37,305 bases of DNA from Nitrosomonas sp. (GCF_024282095.1 NZ_JAMWZS010000031.1:1-37305), one strand, 5' to 3'. Positions 7,941 through 16,033 are shown, counted from the stretch's first letter. Notes: a model not told the origin generated them from the sequence alone. A program made the numbers and translations.

Positions 7941-8017
7941 AATAACTCATCGCCAAATGAGTAATACGTAACATAAATAAGATGTAAAGAAGCAAACATA
8001 TACCTGTATTAGCTTTT

Positions 8018-8046
8018 AATCATTAAAGAACAGTTCTTTGATGATT
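8018..8046. promoter_or_regulatory. 29-bp hyphenated palindrome, likely regulator or recombinase site
   Basis: Arms of 14 bp (8018-8031 and 8033-8046), AATCATTAAAGAAC and GTTCTTTGATGATT, pair at 13 of 14 positions around a single central base. It lies between the integrase 3' end and the AlpA-like gene in a 356-bp gene-free stretch (7817-8172). A dimeric repressor or the AlpA-like protein is the likeliest ligand. No U-run follows, so a terminator is less likely. Confidence 0.5.
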
Positions 8047-8172
8047 TTTTGCTATTATAAAATATCTGTTGCTAATAATAGCAAACTACAATGCATCGCG
8101 CATGGTTTGTGGCAAAAAAACCTCCTTATCTGTATCGCAATTTTCTTGCAAACTCCTACAGACACAAGAAAA

Positions 8173-9363
8173 CTATTTTTTCCCAGTTTTTATTGCATCT
8201 AAATAATCCGCCCAATCCTGCATCAATCGCGCCCGTGGTTCAAGATATAAAGCATGGTTATAGCTTGCTGATACTTGGTTGCGTTCTGCGTGTGCCAGTT
8301 GTAATTCAATATGATCATGGTTATAGCCGCGCTCATGAAGGATTGTTGAAGCTATTCCTCTGAATCCGTGGCCAGTCATGCGGGAGTGATACCCAAGTCG
8401 ATAAAGAGCATACAAAATGGTGTTGTTGCTCATTGACTTGCCATCCCTGCGTTCACTTGGAAATAGCAAGATTTGATCGGCTGCCAAATTCTTGATTTTA
8501 TCCAATATGGCAATTGCCTGATCGGATAGGGGCACAATATGCGGTGTTTTCATCTTCATGCGCTCTGCTGGTATGCGCCACAGTTTATTATCCAGTTCTA
8601 TTTCATCCCATCTGGCACCAATTAATTCACTGGTACGCACAAAAGTAAATGCCATCAATTGCAGCGCAAGCTTGGTTAATGGCTGCCCATCATAGGTATC
8701 AATCTTTTGGAGTAGTTCGGGTAATTCTTTTTGATCCAACCTTGCATAGTTGTTTTTCTTGCTTGGTTTCAGTACATCGGAAGGTTTTATATCTGCGGCT
8801 GGATTGCGTTCTGCCAGTCCATGAGCTACAGCATAGCGCATGATCTGACCACATGTTGTTAATGCACGTTTGGCAATATCTAAAGCACCGCGTGATTCGA
8901 TCTTTTTTATCACCATAATCAATATAGGTGCGGTGATTTCGGCAATAGACTTTTTGCCGATAATAGGAAATATATCAGCTTGCAGTCGCCTGATCGTATA
9001 ACCGGCATGTCGTTCAGTTTGACCTAATTTCCAATGATCCCACCAAAGACGAGCGATAGATTCAAAACTATTTTCAGTCGCCAATGCTTCCAGTTGCTTT
9101 TGTTCTTGGCGGTGTTGGGAAGGATCAACGCCCTGCGCGAGTAATTCTTTGAAGCGCGTTAACCTAATACGTGCTTCTTTTAATGTCACATCAGGATAAA
9201 CGCCCATAGAGAGCATTTTAGCTTTGCCACTAAAGCGATAACGATATCGCCACCATTTAGCACTAGAAGTTTGCACCAATAGAACAAGTCCATGACCATC
9301 TGGAAGAGAGTAGGGTTTCGCTTTGGGTTTTGCAGCTTTAATGATTGGGTCAGTCAGTTTCAT
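8173..9363 (-). CDS. P4-type tyrosine integrase
   Basis: Site-specific recombinase of 396 aa. The N-terminal DUF4102 arm-binding domain (about 1-90, with LPDGHGLVLLV and GVYPDVTLKEAR) is followed by a SAM-like core-binding domain (about 95-190) and the catalytic domain. Catalytic residues are visible: R243 (in TFVRTSELIGARW), H332 and R335 (in GHGFRG), H358 (in QLAHAE) and Tyr368 (in SASYNHA). The set is complete, so it should be active. ATG at 9363 has GAGGGTG 7 nt upstream. Its 5' end faces the tRNA-Ser gene, and the 36-103 bp upstream holds repeated sites that fit integrase arm binding. This family typically integrates into tRNA 3' ends. Confidence 0.95.
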   Translation of the reverse strand: MKLTDPIIKAAKPKAKPYSLPDGHGLVLLVQTSSAKWWRYRYRFSGKAKMLSMGVYPDVTLKEARIRLTRFKELLAQGVDPSQHRQEQKQLEALATENSFESIARLWWDHWKLGQTERHAGYTIRRLQADIFPIIGKKSIAEITAPILIMVIKKIESRGALDIAKRALTTCGQIMRYAVAHGLAERNPAADIKPSDVLKPSKKNNYARLDQKELPELLQKIDTYDGQPLTKLALQLMAFTFVRTSELIGARWDEIELDNKLWRIPAERMKMKTPHIVPLSDQAIAILDKIKNLAADQILLFPSERRDGKSMSNNTILYALYRLGYHSRMTGHGFRGIASTILHERGYNHDHIELQLAHAERNQVSASYNHALYLEPRARLMQDWADYLDAIKTGKK

Positions 9364-9399
9364 GTGAAAACACCCTCAACCAGTAGGTTACATAAATAT

Positions 9400-9467
9400 G
9401 TGAGTAACTTTCTAGTGAGTATTATAGTTACTCACCAACTTACTCACAAATTTATCTTGTTACTCAC
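9400..9467. repeat. Five 9-bp repeats between integrase and tRNA; putative arm-type integrase sites
   Basis: GTGAGTAAC (9400-9408) and GTGAGTATT (9415-9423) are followed by three copies on the opposite strand: GTTACTCAC (9427-9435), CTTACTCAC (9439-9447) and GTTACTCAC (9459-9467). The shared core is TTACTCA / TGAGTAA. Spacing between the last sites is 12 and 20 bp. The core recurs singly at 3531-3537 and 7958-7964. The place, next to both the integrase start and the tRNA attachment site, fits arm-type binding sites, which may also let integrase repress its own promoter. Confidence 0.65.
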
Positions 9468-9493
9468 ATTTCACATGATTGACTATGGTTAAC

Positions 9494-9526
9494 AAAAAAC
9501 CCGCTAAACTTATCATTTATGCGGGT
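9494..9526 (-). terminator. Probable rho-independent terminator after tRNA-Ser
   Basis: Read on the minus strand, ACCCGC, a 16-nt loop and GCGGGT are followed directly by a run of T (9500-9494). It starts about 37 nt beyond the tRNA 3' end and would stop the tRNA transcript before the integrase region. The loop is long, so strength is uncertain. Confidence 0.55.
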
Positions 9527-9562
9527 CTTGTTGGTGTTGCTGGGTGTCTATTGGTAAATAAG

Positions 9563-9655
9563 TGGCGGAGAGGATGGGATTCGAACCCATGTGCCAAGTT
9601 ACCCTGACCAACTGATTTCGAGTCAGCGCCGTTATAGCCGCTTCGGTACCTCTCC
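9563..9655 (-). tRNA. tRNA-Ser, anticodon CGA
   Basis: The 5' end GGAGAGG (9655-9649) pairs with CCTCTCC (9573-9567); discriminator G and an encoded CCA follow (to 9563). The anticodon arm is CTGA-CTCGAAA-TCAG, giving anticodon CGA for UCG codons. A long variable arm is present as in all tRNA-Ser, and the T arm reads GGGTTCGAATCCC. The gene is complete although an element is inserted at its 3' side, as expected if the crossover restores the 3' end. It lies 74 bp after rpoH. Confidence 0.96.
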
Positions 9656-9729
9656 ATTGATTGTGAATTATCTATCTTTTGTTACTTTATTTTTGACTGA
9701 ACGCACGCAAGTATAAAGCAAGTTTAATA

Positions 9730-10575
9730 TCACGCATGCGTCGCAATAACACCGCGCATTTTTTGCAGGGCTTTGGCTTCAATCTGGCGAATACGTTCTG
9801 CTGATACGCCTAATTCATCAGCCAGGTCATGCAATGTTGCTGTATCTTTTTCTCTTAACCAGCGAGCCTCAATGATGTGACGGCTACGATCGTCCAGACA
9901 ATCCAGGGATTGCTGTAAGCTCTTTTCGCACAAGTGTCTGTTTTGCTCACTTTCCAGAATTTTTGACGGTTCTGTACCATCCGTTAAATAACTGATTGGA
10001 CTGAACGTGCCTTCTTCTTCATCAGACATGGGTTCGAGTGAAATATCCGAGCCATTGAAACGCTTTTCCATTTCGACGACTTCTTCGGATTTGACACCCA
10101 ATTGTGCGGCCATTGCATCCACTTCCTGCGGATTCATCGTATCCAATCCTTGCTTCATGCTGCGCAAGTTAAAAAATAATTTTCGTTGTTGCTTGGTGGT
10201 GGCTATTTTAACCAAGCGCCAGTTGCGCATGATGAATTCATGAATTTCTGCTTTGATCCAGTGCACCGCAAACGATACCAGACGTACACCGCGTTCAGGA
10301 TCAAAGCGTTTGACTGCCTTCATTAAACCGATATTGCCTTCTTGGATTAAATCAGCTTGTGGCAGACCATATCCTTTGTAACCACGTGCGATGGCAACCA
10401 CAAAACGCAAATGTGACAATATTAACTGTTGTGCAGCTTCAATATCGCCATCACGCCACAGGCGCCGCGCCAAGCTGGTCTCTTCCTCTTGGGAAAGAAT
10501 GGGAAAAGAATTAGCAGACTGAATATAACTTTCAATACTTCCGCTCATTGCAGGTAGTGTTAAAGCATTCGTCAT
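9730..10575 (-). CDS. rpoH: RNA polymerase sigma-32 factor (heat shock)
   Basis: 281 aa, normal family length. Regions in order: sigma 1.2-2 (about 15-120, with LSHLRFVVAIARGYKGYGLP and the DLIQEGNIGLMKAV core-binding segment), region 2.4/3.0 with FAVHWIKAEI, the RpoH box QRKLFFNLR at 130-138 that distinguishes sigma-32 from other sigma factors, and the region 4 helix-turn-helix at the C-terminus (LADELGVSAERIRQIEAKAL). It directs transcription of chaperone and protease genes. It follows ftsX in the conserved ftsY-ftsE-ftsX-rpoH order but has its own promoter with a CIRCE-like operator at 10630-10659. The ribosome-binding site is AGGAG about 9 nt before ATG. Confidence 0.97.
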   Translation of the reverse strand: MTNALTLPAMSGSIESYIQSANSFPILSQEEETSLARRLWRDGDIEAAQQLILSHLRFVVAIARGYKGYGLPQADLIQEGNIGLMKAVKRFDPERGVRLVSFAVHWIKAEIHEFIMRNWRLVKIATTKQQRKLFFNLRSMKQGLDTMNPQEVDAMAAQLGVKSEEVVEMEKRFNGSDISLEPMSDEEEGTFSPISYLTDGTEPSKILESEQNRHLCEKSLQQSLDCLDDRSRHIIEARWLREKDTATLHDLADELGVSAERIRQIEAKALQKMRGVIATHA

Positions 10576-10629
10576 AATAATAATCTCCTGATGATAATCT
10601 ATGCCTACTCTTTATCTTTCTAATTTTTT

Positions 10630-10659
10630 ATTCTAGCACTCTGGAAATGAGAGTGCCAA
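10630..10659 (-). promoter_or_regulatory. rpoH promoter overlapped by a CIRCE-like HrcA operator
   Basis: On the minus strand TTGGCA (10659-10654), an 18-bp spacer and TAGAAT (10635-10630) form a sigma-70-type promoter about 55 bp before the rpoH start. The same bases form TTGGCACTC-N9-GAGTGCTAG (10659-10633), which matches the CIRCE consensus TTAGCACTC-N9-GAGTGCTAA at 16 of 18 positions, with the exact 9-bp spacing. The inverted repeat itself covers -35, spacer and the edge of -10. HrcA bound here would block rpoH until heat or misfolding releases it. No hrcA gene is in the window. Confidence 0.75.
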
Positions 10660-10693
10660 CTTTTCAAAAAGTTTTGCTATCGGAACCGCCATT

Positions 10694-11605
10694 TTATCTC
10701 GGTTCAATTTGCCAGAGATGGCTTGCAACCGATAAACGTGCCCCCAACCACCCTAACCAAGCTGAAAACAATAATAAGCTGATGCTGTCTTCAGGAGAAA
10801 GGTGTTGTAGATGCAAATCAAAGTTATAAAGCTGAACAATTTCAATAAGTTCTGCATTGATCGTTTCGATGGTGAATGCAATGATAGACCATGCAGTAAC
10901 ACCACCGGCCAATCCCTGAACGGCACCGAAATATAGGAAAGGGCGACGAATAAAGCTATCGGTTGCGCCGATTAATTTGGATATCTCGATTTCATCTTGC
11001 TTGGTAAGTATCTGCAGGCGAATCGTGTTGAACATGATGGCAATAATCGCGATACTCAGCAGGGTTGCCAGCATAAGTACAACAAAACGCCCCAATTTGA
11101 GTAGCGCGTGCAGGCGTTCTACCCAAGCAGAATCAAACTGCACATGCTCGATTGCCGGCCATTGCTGCATTGCCACCCGTAATTGCTCCAAAGTTTCAGC
11201 GGTGTCTTTCAGTGTATGCACAATGAAGGCATCCGGAAGCGGGTTACGTATCAAGCTGGCAGTGATATCGTCGAGCCCGTTACTTTGCTGTAACTGGCGC
11301 AATGCAACATCCTTCGGAACAAACTGAAAGCTTACGACTTGCGGATTTTCTTCCAGTTGCTGTTTGATTCTTGCAATATCTTCTTTTTGGGCATCCAGTT
11401 TAAGGAACAAACTCATCTGCGGAGAACTTGCCGTTTGCCCGGAAATGGATTGCAAGTTTTCCATGAGTACATAAATACCTGCCGGCAAACTGAGGGCAAT
11501 ACCCATCACAATGATACTAAGCAGGCTGGTAACCGGCGTTGAAATCAGCCGTTTGAGCGTAATAAAAAATACAAACCCGTGCTGCATCAGCCAAGCGCGT
11601 ATCAT
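10694..11605 (-). CDS. ftsX: Cell division protein FtsX
   Basis: Permease-like half of the FtsEX complex, which couples ATP use in the cytoplasm to peptidoglycan hydrolase activation at the septum. The 303-aa protein has an N-terminal cytoplasmic stretch, a first membrane helix (about 25-45), a periplasmic domain (about 50-165, with QKEDIARIKQQLEENPQVVS) and three further membrane helices in the C-terminal half (around 170-195, 220-245 and 270-290). It overlaps ftsE by 4 bp (ATGA), so the two are co-translated. The length is normal for the family. Confidence 0.95.
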   Translation of the reverse strand: MIRAWLMQHGFVFFITLKRLISTPVTSLLSIIVMGIALSLPAGIYVLMENLQSISGQTASSPQMSLFLKLDAQKEDIARIKQQLEENPQVVSFQFVPKDVALRQLQQSNGLDDITASLIRNPLPDAFIVHTLKDTAETLEQLRVAMQQWPAIEHVQFDSAWVERLHALLKLGRFVVLMLATLLSIAIIAIMFNTIRLQILTKQDEIEISKLIGATDSFIRRPFLYFGAVQGLAGGVTAWSIIAFTIETINAELIEIVQLYNFDLHLQHLSPEDSISLLLFSAWLGWLGARLSVASHLWQIEPR

Positions 11606-12255
11606 ACTGCCAGTTTTCCTTGTTTTAGTGACAGAATACGATGTTGTGTATCTTCCAGTAAGGAAGCATCATGCGTTGCTATCAACACGGTGACTCCCAC
11701 CTGATTGAACGACGTGAACATAGCCATGATATCGCGCGCATATTCAACGTCCAGATTACCGGTTGGTTCATCGGCGATCAAAATGTTCGGGCGATGGACG
11801 ACTGCACGGGCAATGCATAACCGTTGCCTTTCCCCACCCGATAGCGCAATGGGCATGGCTTTTTCTTTTTTTAACAAGCCAACTTTATCCAGTGCTGCGC
11901 GGACACGACTGGCTACCGTTTTGTTATCAAAACTGCTGATTTGTAATGGTAGTAAAACATTGTCAAAAACATTGCGATCAAATAATAACTTGTGATCCTG
12001 GAAAATGAAGCCGATTTTACGGCGCAAATAGGGAATTGCGCCAAGCTTGAGTTGCGCGATGTTTTGTCCGCTGATCGTAATGGTGCCGGAGGTCGGACGT
12101 TCTATCGCAGCGATTAATTTCAGTAGGGTACTTTTTCCTGCACCTGAGTGACCGGTCAGAAATACCATTTCACCGGATGCAACGGCCAGATCAATGTTGT
12201 TTAATGCAACGTAACCATCCGGATAGCGTTTGGAAACATTCTTGAAGATGATCAT
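11602..12255 (-). CDS. ftsE: Cell division ATP-binding protein FtsE
   Basis: ABC ATPase of 217 aa that drives FtsX. Walker A is GHSGAGKSTLLK (about 35-46), the Q-loop lies in FIFQDHKLL, the signature is LSGGERQRL, Walker B is ILIADEPTGNLD and the switch His is in IATHD. All catalytic motifs are intact. It lies 24 bp after ftsY and overlaps ftsX by 4 bp, the standard proteobacterial operon. Confidence 0.97.
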   Translation of the reverse strand: MIIFKNVSKRYPDGYVALNNIDLAVASGEMVFLTGHSGAGKSTLLKLIAAIERPTSGTITISGQNIAQLKLGAIPYLRRKIGFIFQDHKLLFDRNVFDNVLLPLQISSFDNKTVASRVRAALDKVGLLKKEKAMPIALSGGERQRLCIARAVVHRPNILIADEPTGNLDVEYARDIMAMFTSFNQVGVTVLIATHDASLLEDTQHRILSLKQGKLAV

Positions 12256-12279
12256 AGTTATGTTCGTGTTATCAATCGA

Positions 12280-13308
12280 TCAATCAAACATCGCTTCGAC
12301 AAACGCTCTTGCATCAAATGGCCTTAAATCATCCAACCCCTCACCAATACCAATAAAACGTAACGCCGGCGGATTCTGTGGATATTGCCCGGCAATGGCG
12401 GCTACGACACCTCCTTTGGCGGTGCCATCCAATTTGGTCAAGATCAAACCGGTAACATGCAATGCTTCATCAAAGGCTTTAACCTGAGTGATTGCATTTT
12501 GTCCCGTGTTGGCATCCAGTACCAGCAACACTTCGTGCGGTGCATCCGGCATGGCTTTGGCGATCACACGTTTTACTTTTTTAATTTCTTCCATTAGATG
12601 CAGTTGTGTCGTCAAACGGCCGGCAGTATCTGCCAGCACAATATCAATGCCACGTGCTTTGGCTGAATTGACCGCATCAAAAATCACTGCAGCCGGGTCA
12701 CTTTTTTTATCCGGATCACTATCCGGTGCGATGACAGTGACATTATTGCGTTCGCCCCAGGCAATCAGTTGCTCGCGTGCCGCCGCACGGAAAGTATCAC
12801 CGGCGGCCAGGAGTACTGATTTGCCTTGCGTCTGGAAATATTTGGCAAGCTTGCCAATGGAAGTTGTTTTTCCTACGCCATTGACACCTGTTATCATGAT
12901 GACGAAAGGTTTCTGGACGGTGGTATCCAATGGCTGAGCAAGCGGCTCCAGCATGGCAATAAGCAATTCCTGAAGCACTTGTTTTAGTTGTACAGCATCC
13001 GTTAAGGCATCGCGCTTTACTTGTTTGCGCAGATTTTCAAGTAACTGGTGCGTTGCATTAACGCCGATGTCGGAAGTTAACAAAATAGTTTCCAATTCTT
13101 CGTAAAGCGCTTCGTCTATCTTGCCGCCGCCAAATAGGCCTGAAAGCTGCTTGCCCAAATTCTGCCGGGTGCGTGCAAGACTTTGTTTAAGCTTGCTTGC
13201 GAAGCTTATTGACTCATCGGGACGAGATTCTTCTGGTTCTGCATTCGGTGTATCCACTGCTTCAGCAGGATCTGCAGGATTTTTTTTGGATTTAAAAAAA
13301 CTAAACAT
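12280..13308 (-). CDS. ftsY: Signal recognition particle receptor FtsY
   Basis: SRP-receptor GTPase that delivers ribosomes making membrane proteins to the translocon. The 342-aa protein has a short acidic A region (about 1-40, DPAEAVDTPNAEPEESRPDE), the four-helix N domain (about 40-120) and the G domain with GVNGVGKTTSIGKLA (G1), DTFRAAA, DTAGR (G3), TKLDGTAKGG (G4) and the closing IGIGEGLDDLRPFD. The A region is much shorter than in Escherichia coli, which is usual in betaproteobacteria. First gene of the ftsYEX unit; the promoter must lie in the 76 bp shared with the divergent M16 protease gene. Confidence 0.97.
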   Translation of the reverse strand: MFSFFKSKKNPADPAEAVDTPNAEPEESRPDESISFASKLKQSLARTRQNLGKQLSGLFGGGKIDEALYEELETILLTSDIGVNATHQLLENLRKQVKRDALTDAVQLKQVLQELLIAMLEPLAQPLDTTVQKPFVIMITGVNGVGKTTSIGKLAKYFQTQGKSVLLAAGDTFRAAAREQLIAWGERNNVTVIAPDSDPDKKSDPAAVIFDAVNSAKARGIDIVLADTAGRLTTQLHLMEEIKKVKRVIAKAMPDAPHEVLLVLDANTGQNAITQVKAFDEALHVTGLILTKLDGTAKGGVVAAIAGQYPQNPPALRFIGIGEGLDDLRPFDARAFVEAMFD

Positions 13309-13384
13309 TCTGGTAGGCTCTAATATGCATTGGAATTCTCAAAGCGCAATTTTATTCTGTTTACTCACACTTAGGTTAGTAAAA

Positions 13385-14785
13385 ATGAAACCTGATTACC
13401 GTATTACTTTTTCTCGCTTTTTTTCGTTCTTTGGATTGTTAATAGCAAACCTGCTGATCGCATTCCCGGTATTTGCCAATCCGCATGAGTATCTGCTTGA
13501 TAATGGGTTGAAATTGATTGTCAAACAGGATCATCGCTCACCTGTCGTAGTGACACAAATCTGGTATAAGGCGGGCAGTATTGACGAAGTCAATGGCGTA
13601 ACCGGTGTGGCTCATGTGCTGGAGCATATGATGTTTAAAGGCACAGAAAAAGTTCCGAATGGTGAATTCTCAAAAAAGATCGCAGCTGCCGGCGGACGTG
13701 AAAATGCTTTTACCAGTTACGATTACACCGCTTATTATCAGCAATTGCATAAACGTAATTTACCCATGGCGATGGAACTGGAAGCGGATCGGATGCGCAA
13801 CCTGATTCTAACAAAGGAAGAGTTCGAAAAAGAAATCAAAGTGGTTATGGAAGAGCGGCGATTGCGCACTGACGATCAGGCGCGCGCTTTACTCTATGAA
13901 AAAATGATGGCTGTTGCTTACCAGGCGCATCCTTACAAAAATCCGATTATTGGTTGGATGAATGATTTGGAAAATATGCATGTAGAAGATGCGCAGGCAT
14001 GGTATGACCACTGGTATGCACCTAACAATGCCACGTTGGTTGTGGTTGGTGATGTTGACGCAAATGAAGTATTCAGGTTGGCACAGAAAAACTATGGTGT
14101 TATTGAAAAGCGTCCATTATCACCGATCGATACACGCAAACCACAAATTGAGCCGCCACAACTCGGTACCAAGCGGATCACTGTCAAAGCGCCGGCAGAA
14201 TTGCCTTATCTCATCATGGCATATCATGTACCGGCGATTAGAAACGTCACTACAGATTGGGAACCTTATGCGCTGGAAGTGCTGGAAAGTGTATTGGATG
14301 GCCATGCTTCGGCCAGACTGAACAAATCATTGGTGCGCGAAAATCAAATTGCCAATTCAGCAAACGCAAGTTATGGCGCCATGGCACGTGGCCCGAGCAT
14401 TTTCTTTCTCAGCGCCGTGCCCAGCGCAGGCAAAACGGTAGCAGAACTGGAACAGGCATTACGTGGTGAGATCGAAAAAATCATTAAAGCGGGTGTGACA
14501 GAAGAAGAGCTGGCGCGTGTTAAAGCTCAGGTAGTTGCAAGTCACGTGTATCAGCGTGATTCTATTTTTTCGCAAGCCATGCAGATCGGAAGATTGGAAA
14601 GCATGGGATTGTCTTATCGTGACATTGATACCGTACTGGAAAAATTGAAAGCGGTTACTGCCGAACAAATACGCGATGTAACCAAAAAATATTTCAATGA
14701 TGATAGCCTGACCGTAGCAGTATTGGATCCGCAACCATTGGAACAAAAAGTACCCACGAAGGCGACCAGTGGGTTAAGGCATTGA
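13385..14785 (+). CDS. M16 family zinc peptidase (pitrilysin/processing-protease type)
   Basis: 466 aa. A hydrophobic segment after Arg/Lys (FFSFFGLLIANLLIAFPVFA) is a Sec signal peptide, so it acts in the periplasm. The inverted zinc motif HVLEH (in GVAHVLEHMMFKGT) and the downstream Glu in EERRLRTDD complete the M16 active site. Two M16 halves follow, the second being the inactive-fold domain. I place the start at ATG 13385, in front of the signal peptide; an in-frame ATG at 13325 would bury the signal peptide. In many related genomes this gene is followed by a second, zinc-less M16 partner, which is missing here: an EF-hand gene lies next in the opposite direction. Confidence 0.9.
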   Translation: MKPDYRITFSRFFSFFGLLIANLLIAFPVFANPHEYLLDNGLKLIVKQDHRSPVVVTQIWYKAGSIDEVNGVTGVAHVLEHMMFKGTEKVPNGEFSKKIAAAGGRENAFTSYDYTAYYQQLHKRNLPMAMELEADRMRNLILTKEEFEKEIKVVMEERRLRTDDQARALLYEKMMAVAYQAHPYKNPIIGWMNDLENMHVEDAQAWYDHWYAPNNATLVVVGDVDANEVFRLAQKNYGVIEKRPLSPIDTRKPQIEPPQLGTKRITVKAPAELPYLIMAYHVPAIRNVTTDWEPYALEVLESVLDGHASARLNKSLVRENQIANSANASYGAMARGPSIFFLSAVPSAGKTVAELEQALRGEIEKIIKAGVTEEELARVKAQVVASHVYQRDSIFSQAMQIGRLESMGLSYRDIDTVLEKLKAVTAEQIRDVTKKYFNDDSLTVAVLDPQPLEQKVPTKATSGLRH

Positions 14786-14796
14786 ACTTGCTGAAG

Positions 14797-14836
14797 CTCT
14801 GACAGTTATTTGGGATAAATCAAGTGACTGTCAGAG
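14797..14836. terminator. Perfect 10-bp inverted repeat between convergent genes
   Basis: CTCTGACAGT (14797-14806) and ACTGTCAGAG (14827-14836) enclose a 20-nt loop, just after the M16 stop and before the end of the oppositely oriented EF-hand gene. The place suggests a transcription terminator. No strong T-run follows immediately, so termination efficiency is uncertain. Confidence 0.5.
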
Positions 14837-14871
14837 TAACATAGCGATCTTTTCAGCTTTTTAAGCGATCA

Positions 14872-15261
14872 TTATTTTTTTGTATCGCTCGGCGCATGGC
14901 CACCCTCTTTAGCATGATCATGATCATGCTTATGCATCTTGTCCATCATGTGATGCATTTCTGTATCATCCAGAAAACCGTCTTTATTGGTATCTTTTTT
15001 ATCAAACATGGCTTCATGGTGCTTCATGAATTCTTCCTTGCTGATTTTGCCATCTTTATTGAGATCCACTGATGACATTTTATGACCGCACTGATGACCG
15101 TGGTGATCGCCCGATTTCATGTCGCCATGGCCAGCCGCTTGTCCGCTTTGATGTTGGTGACCGCTTTCTTTGGTATCCGCAGCAGAAATTGCCGATGCGC
15201 TGAATGTGAGCAGAAATACCGCTCCAGCGATGATCGTGCTCATATTTCTTGTATACAGCAT
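14872..15261 (-). CDS. Secreted His-rich EF-hand protein
   Basis: 129 aa. ATG at 15261 with GGAG 7 nt upstream precedes a signal peptide (TRNMSTIIAGAVFLLTFSAS, then AISAA), so it is exported. The mature N-terminal part is rich in His and Gly (GHQHQSGQAAGHGDMKSGDH, then HGHQCGH), a likely transition-metal site. Two EF-hand loops follow: DLNKDGKISKEE and DTNKDGFLDDTE, each with Asp/Asn/Asp at loop positions 1, 3 and 5 and Glu at 12, so both should bind calcium. The tail is again His/Met-rich (MHHMMDKMHKHDHDHAKEGG). A role in metal storage or sensing in the periplasm is inference. Confidence 0.85.
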   Translation of the reverse strand: MLYTRNMSTIIAGAVFLLTFSASAISAADTKESGHQHQSGQAAGHGDMKSGDHHGHQCGHKMSSVDLNKDGKISKEEFMKHHEAMFDKKDTNKDGFLDDTEMHHMMDKMHKHDHDHAKEGGHAPSDTKK

Positions 15262-15391
15262 TTTGTTTCTCCTAACTAAGTTTAGTAAAAAAGAATGAAC
15301 GATGAAGCATTTCTTGCGCTTTTTAGAAACTGAATAGACCAGGAAAGTTCGGCAAGCTGCCGGAAAACATAAATAATGGTAACAGTGCTGT

Positions 15392-15937
15392 TCAGGCAAC
15401 GATAAAATGTTGACGGTAATACTTGAGTTCATTGATGGAATCATAAATATCCGCCAAAGCCTCATGTTTGCTTTCTTTGGTTAAGCCTGACGCAATTTCC
15501 GGTTTCCAGCGCTTGACCAGTTCTTTGAGCGTACTGACATCCAGGTTGCGGTAATGAAAGTATGTTTCCAGTTGTGGCATTGAGCGAACCATAAAGCGCC
15601 GATCCTGGCAAATGGAATTACCACACATGGGAGACACACCGGAGGGCACATGCAATCTTAGAAATTCGATCATCTTCGCTTCAACCTCGGCTTCGTTGAA
15701 ACAAGACGCCTTAATCTTATCAATCAAGCCGGATTTGGAATGTGTGGACTTATTCCATTTATCCATGCCATCCAGAATCTCGTTGGGCTGATGTACTACC
15801 AGAACAGGACCTTCAGCAATGGTATTGAGTTGTGAGTCGGTAACCACCAACGCCACTTCAATGATACGATCGGTATCCGGATTGAGTCCGGTCATCTCCA
15901 TGTCGACCCAGATGAGGTTATTGTTATCTTGTGCCAT
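15392..15937 (-). CDS. orn: Oligoribonuclease
   Basis: DEDDh 3'-5' exoribonuclease that degrades 2-5 nt RNAs and the linear dinucleotide pGpG from cyclic-di-GMP turnover; essential in many proteobacteria. The 181 aa from ATG 15937 equals the usual length. Exo I is WVDMEMTGL (D12, E14), Exo II lies around CQDRRFM and Exo III around [10 protein letters not shown] prefer ATG 15937 ([10 protein letters not shown]) to the in-frame ATG 45 nt upstream because Orn proteins start here. It is divergent from the M48 protease gene. Confidence 0.95.
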   Translation of the reverse strand: MAQDNNNLIWVDMEMTGLNPDTDRIIEVALVVTDSQLNTIAEGPVLVVHQPNEILDGMDKWNKSTHSKSGLIDKIKASCFNEAEVEAKMIEFLRLHVPSGVSPMCGNSICQDRRFMVRSMPQLETYFHYRNLDVSTLKELVKRWKPEIASGLTKESKHEALADIYDSINELKYYRQHFIVA

Positions 15938-16033
15938 AATGATTTCTATATTTTTTGAATGCAATGCGTTTAATTGTGTCATATTGGCGTTAGTCCGTCA
16001 CTGTTAAAAACCTTTTAACTCAATTTATAACCT

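Noticed and set aside
8091-8363. Plus-strand ORF of 90 aa downstream of the rightward promoter
   Set aside because: Most of it is antisense to the conserved C-terminus of the integrase, and the product has no recognisable feature. I left the promoter as a possible source of antisense RNA only.
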